From Protula sp. h YS-2021 (taxonomy: Eukaryota > Annelida > Polychaeta > Sabellida > Serpulidae): a stretch of 64,000 nt of DNA. Where the stretch lies: positions 74,154,742 through 74,218,741 of the forward strand of contig OX457026.1 in assembly GCA_949752745.1 (NCBI GenBank). Reading direction: 5' to 3'. The position numbers and the translations under genes are program-made. The notes below the pieces were generated by a model. It was not told the DNA's origin and searched no databases. It saw nothing but the letters and a program-made list of their open reading frames with translations. The number at the start of each line of letters is the position of its first letter. Position 1 is the first letter of the stretch. Positions 34,500-44,427 of this stretch are shown piece after piece.

Positions 34500-37400
34500 A
34501 GGAAATGGACGTTAGTTATGAGCACTCAGCATTTGATAGTTTGTAGACATTGCAGTATTTTTTGTACAAAAAAAAGAGGCGATAGTTTTTAATAATGGAG
34601 TAAAAATCATTTGAATTAGTTTTATTAAGACTGTGTAGTTTTTAAGTTACGTTGAGTTGGCATATTTTTTTCAAGAAGTTTTAAGTTGGAGACGTTTTGA
34701 GTCGTTGAGCTGTTATTTGTTCCCACATAATGACTATTATTAGACGAACCGACCTTGAGTAGGCCTTGTGCTTTGACCTGAGATGTATGTGTCAGTTATG
34801 CGTTAGACATCTAAACGCTGCTGCTCGAGTTTTAGTCCGATCGTTCCAGTATTCAGTATTCTTGCATGAATCTAAATGGCAGCAGTCAAGATGAGTAGTG
34901 TTTGTGGCGAGCCACCAGAGTTTGGCGTTATGCCAGAACTGAAGATACCCTTATATCAGGATTTAAAAAAAAAACAGGCAAGGCTTTGAAACCTCTGTTC
35001 AGTTCAGATTTGAAAGCTGGTCCTTTATCACAGCTTAAAAAATGGTTAAAAAATGGCCGAGTTTTAGAATGCCAAACCACAGGGATCTAAAATCGAATCT
35101 GTGTGTGATTTAATAGGCGTGTTTTCTCATTGTTTCTCGTCCGGCCAGTTACTTGTTTGCGCGTGCCAAAAAGTAGAAGAATCGGGGGAAAACTGCAAAA
35201 CATTTCATGTCTGGATTTTCAAAATGTTAGATCAGTTTTCAAAATGTTACTGGTGTTTTGTCTGGTCCCAATGTCCCTGGACATTCTTGTTTATCCTTGA
35301 GTACTTACCATTTGTATTTGTGAGACGGCAAGTTAAGCCAAGTAGAAATTCCGGAACGGTTAATTAAACGGTAAATTAAAAAGAACAGATTCTTACCTCG
35401 GTCGAGCCTGAAAAAAAGTACGCGTTAAAATTAAGAAATTGGTCATGTAAAAATTTCAGCCAGTCACACGGTCAGAACAAATGTCTCAAACTGATTTGGT
35501 TTGGAGCGGCTTAATAGCGATACTTAAGTTGATGCCCGATTACCGAATCTTCGAAATTCTTCCAAATGTATTTGAAGTAAAAAAATAATAAACAGTGATA
35601 ATTAATGTAGTACAAGTTGATGAGGGTGGAAAAGAACGGGTGGGAGCAGTGCATACAGCCTTCCAGTGGGGCTTCATGCGTAATTGTGTGCCCTCGGTAA
35701 AACACATCCATTCATGCAACGTGTTGTGCTTGGCCGGGATTATTTAATCGATAATCGGTTAGGTGGAAAATCGCGTTACGTCATTGTGTGACGTCACGTG
35801 AAACCCAGGTGTAATTGGGATTCAGAGTGTCTTGAGTTAATTTGGTTAGATTTTTAGAAGAGTGATAAATTTTATCTCCCATTCTTCATTTGAATATTTT
35901 TGGTGATCGGTTGATTCTGGGAGGAATTTAAAGCAGAAATAAGATTAACCAACGTTTTCTAGAGACATTTCTTTGAAATTGGTGACATAATTTCCAAACA
36001 GAGTGATGTTGATAAAATGCGTGGTGAAGTTTCCGAACTTGTACTGCGTGATTGGTTGACAGTTCGGAGCTTACTTTCTACGCAGTGTCCGTTTCATTCA
36101 CGTGTGTGCTTTCAGTAAAATACGACCATATCAAGGGTGCATTATGGCAGCCACTTTGGCATTATGGCACAATAACCAGCAAGTATAAGAGGGCCTATGT
36201 GTTTTTGGTTCTGACTGTCTCGTCCAATCACATGTGCCGAGCGTTGCTAGCTTTTAATTAAGACTTTTCCGTTGCTAAGGAGATACTCATCGAAGGCCAT
36301 GTCAGCGCCATGGCTGTTGAGTCTTCATATCACGACCATTGTTTTAACAGTGTGGTTTTTTAAAGATTTTTTAAAGTAGAAACTGTATTAGTGAATATAG
36401 TTAATGTTCCTTATAATGTTGCCTTCGTCGTATAGCCGAAGAACTGGCTGCCTTTCATTTTCGTTGCTTGATTTTTTTTCATTTCTCCCTTTCTGCTTTC
36501 TTTATTTTTTGTTTTGTTTTTGTTTAACATTTTTTTTTATAAGCGTTTGCCAGCCACTATAATGATGTCCATGACACGATATGTGTTGGCATTACTGCCG
36601 TCTCCAGGACTGAACCCAGCAGATGGTTGAGAAAATCTACTTGAACTGATCACAGTCACTTTTCCATTACATTTGGCGTATTCCTTTTCTTCTAAAGTAT
36701 TAATTAAAAAAATAAGTTATGGCGTAAATTCGGGCTGGTCCCAAATCTTTCACTGCTTTTATCTGTCATTTTAGTTGAAAATGATAATCACTTGTTCTCG
36801 CTTCGTAGACCAGCGCCAAACAAGGGGCCATTGCACTGTATGTTATGGGGGAATTTCTTGAAATTGTTGATATTTTCTAATTTCCGTGTACTTATTTCGC
36901 ATGCTCAGGAATGAAGTTTTTTTTTTTTTTTTTTTTTTTGATATTACACCCCCACCCATAGACAAGATGGAACCAGATGGTATTTTGTGACCAGTTTTTT
37001 TTTTCAAAAAAAAAGTATTTTCCCGCTGGAAATTTCCATCTGCATTCTACATGGAATGTTGTATAGTATGAAGATTTTTTAAAATTATAAAACTGCACTT
37101 TATCTGTTCAATGCTGGGTTTGGTTGCGCTGTATTTCTCTGAATTCTAAAGGTGTTAGATTACTTAAGGTTTTTGTATGGATTTCAGGGGCTTTCTTATT
37201 CATCTTTTATCTTAGATAATTAAACAAGTTATGCCTTAATCAGTTTGTTGAATGCATTTAATTGATGAAAGTGAAGAAGCAGTGTACACTTGTAATGTAT
37301 CCGTGCGTGTTTTTCTCACTGGGGCTCAAGCGTTTAATCAGAAGTTGTTCAAAGTATAGCATCAATTATTCCAATTACACATGATGGGTGAAGTAATAAT

Positions 37401-38900
37401 GTTAACCCCCCCTCCCCCCCCGCCCCCCCAAGAAAAAAAAAGAAGAAAAACTGGAACATCGGCGGTCAGATATAGGCAATATCGTGCAGATTGAAGGCCT
37501 CTGATCTGCAGCACGGGAAGTTACTTTGTGCTGTATGTGAAAAAAAAAATGTGGTCGAACGCTGATAAACGTTGATGGGCGTTATAATTAACATCACGCT
37601 TCGTTGTGAAACATGTCCTGTACTGAATGCCGTGTGTATGGCGTTCAGTTTGGAGCAAAGCTCCACACTTGAGTAGTTTGAAACATGTTTTATGCATTTC
37701 GAGAGGTTTATCAACGTGTATTAACAGCGAGTTTCTTTGATTTTAAATGTTTTTACTTTCTTTTGCTAATGTTTTGTGGAATATTAAAAGGTATCCATCA
37801 TAATAAATCATTTATTTCAATGCTGCTAAAATATTGACAGACAAACTGTAAATTGTAAATAGGTGACTGTCAAAGTCTGTTCTCTGTGGCTGAAATCTAC
37901 TTGTTGAAAATTTGCAAAACTTACTACTGCCTACATGCTGAATTAATATTAAAAATAAAGCAGTTTATTTTAAGCATGGGTTCGTTTGTTTTACAGTTTT
38001 AGAGAAAAGTTTCAGGAATATCTTGAAACGATTGCTGGGTTTTATCCCAGGTAACAAATTAAGGTGGCTGGTGCTACACCGGTTTGGGATGTGGGAGGGG
38101 GAGGAGTGGAGCCATTTTTTACGCCCCGTCTGTCTGTTCACTTTTGAAATAGCGAAAATTGGATATTGTTTAGAACCATTTAATATTCTTAATTGAAAAC
38201 CTTCAGAGCCTTTCAAATGTTTTTTTAGTATAGATGTGATATTTCTTTGTCTTCTTCCTGTATCCTGTCTAATCTTGCTTGACGGGGTCTTGTTGAAAAA
38301 ATAAAATTAAATACGTTGAAATATACTAAAATAGGTGGACCCGCCAGGGTCTGAGCACCAGGTCTGTGAAGAGAATGAAATGGGTAGTCAATATTTAGCA
38401 TAGTAAAACCTCTATGCATGGCTGGCTGGCATTTACGGCGCTGAAACAGAACAAAGTCTTTTTTTTTTTTTTGAAAGTAGGACAATAAAAGTAGGCTTTC
38501 TTACGTAGCAGTAAACGCTTTATTTTGGATTTTTTAACGGCTGTTCAATATAAGTCACAGGAATAAAAGCCGTGTTGAATTTGGAATGGGTTCAGAAAAG
38601 GGCCAGAGACAACTAAGATTTGAAAGTTTTCCAAGATGAGTACCGCAACTCCTTCCCCTGCGGAAGTAGTTCAGTGTCCTTGAAAGCCTCGTCGGTGGGC
38701 TGTACCCATCACTTATTGGGTATCCGTCGTCCATTATGTATGTATGTACGTGTGTGTGAACAATTTTCCTAGATTTCTCGCCCGATTCTTTTGAAATTAG
38801 GTGTGCTTGAAGTTACAGCATTAGGCTTGTCATTGTTTCTCGATTTGGAAAAAATTTTGGCAAAACGGTCGAATTTTAGGAAAATAACAATATACAAGTA
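34500..38900. other. 3'UTR/intergenic DNA
   Basis: No supportable gene. There are fragments of the repeat family ending CAATGTCCCTGGACATTCTT (35,268) and starting GGGTATCCGTCGTC (38,717), and homopolymer runs at 36,920 and 37,405. Confidence 0.5.
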
Positions 38901-38924
38901 TTTGACGCTTCTACACCAGCCGTG

Positions 38925-39118
<194 letters not shown>

Positions 39119-39119
39119 A

Positions 39120-40312
39120 GTCTTTACTTCAGCCTTTCTTCATTTCTTTCTGGGAGATTTTAAGTGGAATAGTGTTGTTATTGGTTCGGCAAAAACCAGC
39201 CAAATATTGACAAAAAGACGGATAGCGTTAAGAGAACCACAAACAATGTGTTCGTCCCACAAATCCAGTTGATTGCTCTTGATAGCAATGTTGCCCATGA
39301 GGTCCTCTACCAAAACAATTTTTTGCCAAAATTGTTAGGCTTCTTCTTTCACTTTTGTAATGTCTTCGCTTTTACGGCAGGGCGCAATGCCTATGAAATT
39401 CTTATTTTTTATGCCAAGCCAATAAACACATGAAATGAAACGGTTTTAAAATATGCATGGATTTATGCCTAGGTATTGGTATAATCCTGAAAGACAGGTA
39501 AACAGTCTGGTCCTTGTTAAGTCATTGATTCACAGGGTTGGTTCATGTCTGGTGCCGGGTCAATAAATCTTTTCGTACTGTGAATATATACGGCGGCATA
39601 GATGTGCCACTGTTGTGCCTGCATTGTATTACAGTAACATCGTTCGATGTCAAAGTGACAGGGGTGATTTTGGTAATAACGTAGGCTTAAGGGTGGTCTC
39701 ACAGTAGTGTTTTATACCGATTCCGGAAGAACAAAATTGTGGTTTTGTGGGCTTATGTCTCCGTTCATTTATTCTTAACAATTGGGTTCACTCAGAATTA
39801 CCAGACATTTACTTTAACATAATCAAACACGTAAGGCAAGACTCCTCTCACTCCTTCAAAGATTCCATCTTTCGAGCGGATGCGCATTGCGGATGACCAA
39901 ATGAAGCATGACTCGCTTACAAACTCCTGGCTCTTGCGTGTTAACTCTGTGCCACCGTAAACATGTATTTTGGTCTTTTATATCAATATGCATTTTATTC
40001 GATACAATGATAACAAAAATTTACATCGTTTTTATCAGATAAATCGTAAACACAAGAGAACAGTTTTCACTCGCAAATGTCTATAAAAAGGAAATACCTC
40101 GATGGAATTAAAGAAAAAGACAGAGAATGAAGTGGTAAGTTGAGTTACAGAATTCTGTCAATATAAACAAATGAATAAATGAGCAAATTGCAAAATAAAA
40201 ATCTAAGCAACCACAACCTACTGCAACCAACCTATTTCTTCAACTAATAGCACATGAAGGCAAAAAGTTTTAATGACCAAATGTGACCTGTTCCAGAAAT
40301 AATCCTCAAAGA
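39120..40312. other. Intergenic DNA left of the Polinton
   Basis: No gene or named repeat recognised. Confidence 0.4.
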
Positions 40313-40446
40313 CTAGTTGGAATAAATGACAAGCTCCAATAGAACTGTATTAAAACATGACTTACAAGGTAGAATCTTCCCCATCCCTCCTGTCATTCTC
40401 TTTTTAAGCTTGGAGAATGCACGGTCAGCTGAGGCGCAGATTTTCG
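40313..40446 (-). pseudogene. hAT-like transposase C-terminal remnant abutting the Polinton
   Basis: On the minus strand a frame reads KICASADRAFSKLKKRM and ends at a stop at 40,313. It resembles the C-terminal dimerisation block of hAT transposases (CASAERxFSxLK). A stop lies just before it in this frame at the Polinton junction. Only about 40 residues are recognisable, so the assignment is tentative. Confidence 0.4.
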
Positions 40447-40449
40447 GTC

Positions 40450-40455
40450 AATATC
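40450..40455. repeat. Target-site duplication, left copy (AATATC)
   Basis: Six bases identical to 58,217-58,222, directly outside the inverted repeats. Six-bp duplications are the Polinton norm. Confidence 0.93.
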
Positions 40456-40827
40456 AGTAGTATGATAATGGGGGTTCTACTGCACTTTGTGACGTCATAC
40501 TGTCTGGAAGTGACGTCATCATGTCTGGAAGTGACGTCATAGCGTCTGGACCGGAAGTGCTGTCTAGACCGGAAGTGTTGTCTGGAGTGGAAGTGACGTC
40601 ATCATGTCTGGACCGGAAGTGACGTCATCATGTCTGGACCGGAAGTGACGTCATCATGTCTGGACCGGAAGTCATGATAAGCGTTAGGATAGGCGCGACC
40701 ATCTGTGACGTCATCATGACGTCATACTGAGATGATGCTGTCTGGAGCGAAAGTGGTTTGGCCGAGTCAATCAACATGAAGCCAATGAACCCGACCTGTC
40801 AATCAGTGTAACCATGGCAACAGACCC
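40456..40827 (+). repeat. Polinton left terminal inverted repeat (372 bp)
   Basis: Almost perfect inverse of 57,824-58,216. The right arm has one extra 21-bp sub-repeat. It contains eight TGACGTCA (CRE) sites at 40,490, 40,511, 40,532, 40,594, 40,620, 40,646, 40,706 and 40,717. Two are CCGGAAGTGACGTCA ETS-CRE composites (40,613 and 40,639) within ~26-bp units. Confidence 0.97.
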
Positions 40828-40839
40828 TAAAAAGCCACG

Positions 40840-41340
40840 ACCCCCCCCCCCCCCCCCGAAATTGTGATTTTTTGCATATTTATCCGTTTCAGACGATTCT
40901 GAACATTTTGCATTTTTTGGGTCGACCGACCCCCCCCCCCCCCCCCCTCGAAATTGTGATTTTTGCATATTTATCCGTTTCAGACGATTCTGAACATTTT
41001 TCATTTTTTTGACCCCCCCCCCTCGAAATTGTGATTTTTGCATATTTATCCGTTTCAGACGATTCTGAACATTTTTCATTTTTTCGACCGACCCCCCCCC
41101 CCTCGAAATTGTGATTTTTGCATATTTATCCGTTTCAGACGATTCTGAACATTTTTCATTTTTTCGACCCCCCCCCCTCGAAATTGTGATTTTTGCATAT
41201 TTATCCGTTTCAGACGATTCTGAACATTTTTCATTTTTTCGACCCCCCCCCCCCCTCGAAATTGTGATTTTTGCATATTTATCCGTTTCAGACGATTCTG
41301 AACATTTTTCATTTTTTGGGTCGACCGACCCCCCCCCCTA
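40840..41340 (+). repeat. Left subterminal array, ~80-bp units separated by poly-C tracts
   Basis: Six units of CGAAATTGTGATTTTTGCAT...CCGTTTCAGACGATTCTGAA, each ending in a run of 8-17 C. Near 41,340-41,400 two copies of CTAGGACAGACTATGTAC mirror the right subterminal array. The frames seen here repeat with the array and are not genes. Confidence 0.92.
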
Positions 41341-41424
41341 GGACAGACTATGTACCCCCCCCCTAGGACAGACTATGTACCGACCCCCCCCCCCCAGGAG
41401 AACAAACTAAAAAAAAAAAAGTTG

Positions 41425-41478
41425 TGCTGAATCAGCATGATGAAATCGTTGATTCAGCATGATAAAATCGTATATAAG
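41425..41478 (+). promoter_or_regulatory. Left-end promoter: MARE-like sites plus TATA box
   Basis: A perfect 13-bp palindrome TGCTGAATCAGCA (41,425-41,437) is followed by a second TGATTCAGCATGAT and the TATA box TATATAAG (41,471-41,478). The region through CGTCAGACACACCAGCTAT is homologous to the inverted right-end promoter (57,531-57,600), although outside the TIRs. It drives the 41,532 gene; the ATG lies 54 nt after the TATA box. Confidence 0.7.
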
Positions 41479-41531
41479 TGTAGTGTCTCGAGGCTTAGGC
41501 ATCGTCAGACACACCAGCTATCAACATAGAC

Positions 41532-42677
41532 ATGGATGACTTTGAAACAGTTACTTTTGATGATACATTATTATCGTTGGAAGAGATAGATGCGTTCTTT
41601 GAAGACGCTGAAACAGCTTTGAAGGAAGCATTAGTTGTTCTGCCAGATGTCGCTACAGTGCAACAAGCAATGCCTCAGGAGGAAGCGTTAAATGCACCAT
41701 CAGATGTCGCTACAGTGCAACAAGCAATGCCTCAGGATGAAGCGTTAAATGCACCATCAGATGTCGCTACAGTGCAACAAGCAATGCCTCAGGAGGAAGC
41801 ATTAAATGCACCATCAGATGTCGCTGCAGTGCAGCAAGAAATGCCAGATCCTGAGGGGTCTGACTACCCGTTCTGGGTTGCGAATAGACTTATCAATGGT
41901 GACAACTCACAACTAAGTGCAAAGTTAAAAGCGCATCTAACACATTATGAGGAAAACGAAGTGAGTGATGATGATGAGGATTCAGAATTGGACATGTCAA
42001 GCGATAATGAGGATTCAGAAGTGGACATGTCAAGCGATGACGGAGAAGACAAACAGCTGAAATCTAAAATTGAATCGAGTAAGACCATACCTGTTACTGA
42101 GGAAGATGTTATAATGTTGAAACGGAACTTTCGAGCAGTACTTCCTCTGATTGATTGTAACATTTTATGGTGTTTATGTGAAGAAGGCTTTTTCAACAAC
42201 CACACGTACATGTATCTAACGGAAGAAGTGAATACCGTCATTCAACTCATCTACATGTTAGAAGGAAACACAGAACATGTTCCGGCGTCAGAGCCAAAGT
42301 TCTCCGAAGCTATGACTCAACGTTTCATTCAACTTATTAAAAGTCTTCATGAGGAACTTTTTAAGACTTTATCTCTACCGGCGCCAAAGTCTCTGGATGA
42401 GGATCGTGAATTCAAATGTGCAAAGGTCATGTTGCATGGTTTCAAATACCTTGAAGAACGCATTCATGTGTATGATATGATGGCTTACCTCTATGAAAAA
42501 GGACATTTCACTATGTCAATGCTGTTTCAATGGATACTAGGACATCGGACCCCAGGAGACTTTTTAGTGATTGTCATGGTACAATCGCTAAAAAACGGTT
42601 TACCAACAACCTTTCTCGACGGTTTCAATGACATGACTCCGCGATTTTACAAACATCTCATGAAAACCTACATGTAA
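41532..42677 (+). CDS. Polinton accessory protein with 19-aa repeats and two CARD-like folds
   Basis: 381 aa, first gene from the left end. Residues ~40-95 hold about three and a half copies of a 19-aa repeat (PSDVATVQQAMPQEEALNA). Residues ~140-175 are very acidic (Asp/Glu/Ser). The C-terminal half contains two helical blocks shaped like caspase-recruitment domains: about 194-240 (LKRNFRAVLPLIDCNILWCL...GFFNN) and about 299-360 (GFKYLEERIHVYDMMAYLYE...KGHFT). If right, it could engage host death-fold adaptors and so modulate apoptosis or innate sensing. No homologue is recognised with certainty, and the fold is judged from hydrophobic pattern only. The promoter is immediately upstream. Confidence 0.75.
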   Translation: MDDFETVTFDDTLLSLEEIDAFFEDAETALKEALVVLPDVATVQQAMPQEEALNAPSDVATVQQAMPQDEALNAPSDVATVQQAMPQEEALNAPSDVAAVQQEMPDPEGSDYPFWVANRLINGDNSQLSAKLKAHLTHYEENEVSDDDEDSELDMSSDNEDSEVDMSSDDGEDKQLKSKIESSKTIPVTEEDVIMLKRNFRAVLPLIDCNILWCLCEEGFFNNHTYMYLTEEVNTVIQLIYMLEGNTEHVPASEPKFSEAMTQRFIQLIKSLHEELFKTLSLPAPKSLDEDREFKCAKVMLHGFKYLEERIHVYDMMAYLYEKGHFTMSMLFQWILGHRTPGDFLVIVMVQSLKNGLPTTFLDGFNDMTPRFYKHLMKTYM

Positions 42678-42683
42678 CATCTG

Positions 42684-42690
42684 TATAAAA
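42684..42690 (+). promoter_or_regulatory. TATA box (TATAAAA)
   Basis: Seven bases after the previous stop. It lies 20 nt before ATG 42,710, so transcripts would probably begin beyond that ATG. This supports ATG 42,746 as the real start of the next gene. Confidence 0.6.
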
Positions 42691-42745
42691 GGAGGTAAAA
42701 CCATCTACAATGTCAACATTGCTTCTTCATCGATGTGTAGAGACC

Positions 42746-43144
42746 ATGGATGACGTCTTCAAAGTGAATTATGCTGACTATGTGTTTTCAAAGCTTCCTG
42801 CTTTTGAATCGGATTGGATGCTGCAAGTGAAGAACTTACATCAGCATTGGGAAGCTGTTGGAAAGACCATTCCAAGAGATCGTTTCATCCGCTCGTTTCT
42901 ACGTGAATGTGAAGATCTACATTTACCGTTAACTTATGACATTGATTTAGCATTTATCAACGTGAATACAATTTGGGCAGTTGAGCTCATGTTAGATGTG
43001 GCTGCAAGAATCATTTTACATTATGATGATGATGTTCCATTGAAGACGAATGTATCAGAGCTTGTCCGATTCAACCATGGACGAGTTGAAGTGAATTCAA
43101 AACTTTGCAAGTTCTTTGCTGACTCAGCAGATAGTTGGGTATAA
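42746..43144 (+). CDS. Polinton small accessory protein A (paralogue of the 43,903 gene)
   Basis: 132 aa from ATG 42,746 (context GACCATGG); the same frame is open from ATG 42,710. I prefer the inner start because of the TATA position and because MDDVFKVNYADYVFSKL aligns with the start of the 43,903 product (MDACFKNAYIDLMIAKL). Both also share an RFxxxFLxEC block and a following D-x-D...VE...V pattern. It is predicted all-helical, without signal peptide or membrane segment. Function unknown. The stop region overlaps the MARE of the next promoter. Confidence 0.75.
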   Translation: MDDVFKVNYADYVFSKLPAFESDWMLQVKNLHQHWEAVGKTIPRDRFIRSFLRECEDLHLPLTYDIDLAFINVNTIWAVELMLDVAARIILHYDDDVPLKTNVSELVRFNHGRVEVNSKLCKFFADSADSWV

Positions 43145-43148
43145 AAGG
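43117..43148 (+). promoter_or_regulatory. Exact T-MARE plus TATA box
   Basis: TGCTGACTCAGCA (43,117-43,129) is the consensus Maf recognition element with an AP-1 core. TATAAAAGG (43,140-43,148) follows 10 bp later. It overlaps the 3' end of the preceding gene and would drive the 43,225 gene. Confidence 0.7.
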
Positions 43149-43224
43149 GAGTGAACTCAGCAGAGTGAAGTCATTTCTCAGCAGACAGTTGGAGGGAGTG
43201 GATCATCAGTACATTGTAGCAGCC

Positions 43225-43877
43225 ATGGAGAACAAGACAAGCAACGCAACGCAGCGCAGCGCAGCAGCAGCTTTAAAATTAGTGCTAACTTAACCATTAC
43301 TGTGGAGCATGGAGAATATGGGCCATTTCTACGCATCACACGTGGAGAGAGATGGTGTGCTTATTCACCATCTTTGTGGAAGATTGTATGCCAAAGCTTG
43401 AAAAATTTACGCGACATTGGCTTCAAACTGTACTTAACGCAAACGAAGTGGCTTGAAGTCATTTCATACTTGGATATGCGCTATGTGAGTTTTGTGCGCA
43501 CGTCACGGTTTGAAGGGAAAGAATACACACATCACATCAACATGAATGATGGTGAATGGGAGACACTGCTTCAGGAGATGGACAACATCAACTCAGCCCT
43601 ATCACCATGTGAGGAATGTCATGACAAGAAAACGATCATCAAGCTGCAAAAGGATGGTCGGATGAAGGTGTCAAAGCTATCCAAGAAAAGGCTGGCTGAA
43701 GTTCAGTTGGAGAACATGAACGTACAAAATCAACTTGGACTTACCTGTGACTATTGCGGTGCTTGTGGATATGTGGAGGATTATCATTGCCACTGCCACA
43801 AGTATAATTGCAAGTTGTGTGAACCAAGCAACTTCTGCGGCAAGTGTGGAGTACTTAAAGTCAGTGAAGCAAAGTAA
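43225..43877 (+). CDS. PC4-like / Cys-His protein, apparently needing a -1 frameshift at 43,272-43,278
   Basis: ATG 43,225 opens a frame (MENKTSNATQ...) that stops at 43,291-43,293. Two codons before the frames separate is T TTA AAA (43,272-43,278), a canonical -1 slippery heptamer in the correct register. The -1 frame is open from 43,155 to 43,877 but has no early ATG. Its segment NLTITVE (43,287-43,307), upstream of the first GTG, aligns with NLTLEFKE of the paralogue at 51,604. The long part (about 200 aa) has two PC4-like half repeats, including YVSFVRTSRF...HINMNDGEWETLL, then a Cys/His cluster (CDYCGACGY...HCHCHKYNCKLCE...FCGKCG) likely to bind zinc. It may bind single-stranded DNA. A simple indel is the alternative. 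Confidence 0.7.
43272..43278 (+). promoter_or_regulatory. Candidate -1 ribosomal frameshift slippery site (T TTA AAA)
   Basis: X XXY YYZ heptamer in the zero frame of ATG 43,225; slippage enters the frame running to 43,877. The zero-frame stop is 12 nt downstream. I do not see a strong stem-loop in the next 60 nt, so stimulation is unproven. Confidence 0.45.
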
Positions 43878-43902
43878 AAAGCCCACAAGACACTGAAACA
43901 AG

Positions 43903-44412
43903 ATGGACGCATGTTTTAAAAATGCTTATATTGACTTGATGATTGCTAAACTTGCTTGCTGTGGCACTCCAGACTATCAACTTTATCATTTGGATGCTTT
44001 TTGGGATGTTGTACATCATAGTCTTGATGTGATTGAACTGCATTCAAGATTTCTTGGAGAATGTCATAAAACTGGAATAGAAGAAGATCCTGACTTTGAC
44101 TTTGATTCTGCACTTTATTCTGCTCGCACTGATGTGGAAGTATATTTCACCGTGGTTGATCATTTGAGAGATTGTTGTAAAGAAGAAGAGGAAACCGAGC
44201 AGCTTTATCAGGTAAGTTATAAAAACCTTTTTTAAACATGTTTATGACAACATAGTGAATTGTTTCTCAAAGACATAACAATGTTTTTCTTACTAGCAAA
44301 TTTAGTTTTATGTGAGTGGTTTCAACGTAAACAAAGAAAGAATATGATAGAAGAGGCAGCAAATATATTAAAAGATATTTTATTACAGGAAGAAACCGAC
44401 ATGTCAGAATAA
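43903..44412 (+). CDS. Polinton small accessory protein B, with a 177-nt intron (44,212-44,388)
   Basis: Exon 43,903-44,211 (103 codons) ends CAG|GTAAGT, the consensus donor. Acceptor TTTTATTACAG lies at 44,388, and exon 44,389-44,412 adds EETDMSE and a stop in the same phase, giving 110 aa. Unspliced, the frame ends at 44,235 after VSYKNLF. The N-terminal MDACFKNAY...KL and the SRFLGEC block mark it as a paralogue of the 42,746 gene. Function unknown; acidic C-terminus. The close agreement of both splice sites favours splicing. Confidence 0.65.
44281..44412 (+). CDS. Possible 43-aa small membrane protein (alternative to the intron)
   Basis: ATG 44,281 opens 43 codons: a hydrophobic start (MFFLLANLVLCEWF), a basic patch (QRKQRK), then a helix ending in QEETDMSE. 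It shares its last codons with the spliced exon of the 43,903 gene, so intron retention would yield this product. Evidence is only the open frame and its membrane-anchor look. Confidence 0.3.
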   Translation: MFFLLANLVLCEWFQRKQRKNMIEEAANILKDILLQEETDMSE

Positions 44413-44427
44413 AGAAGCAAAGTCAAC

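Noticed and set aside
40456..40827. CRISPR-like repeat array in the TIR
   Set aside because: Units are contiguous enhancer-like repeats without unique spacers, in an animal genome.
40771..41341. Repeated 'QNRLKRINMQKSQF' and complementary frames at the left Polinton end
   Set aside because: They follow the ~80-bp array on both strands and change frame with each poly-C length; not a gene.
43302..43304. GTG as the start of the Cys/His PC4-like protein
   Set aside because: GTG starts are not expected in an animal element, and conserved residues lie upstream of it; frameshift from ATG 43,225 explains the data better.
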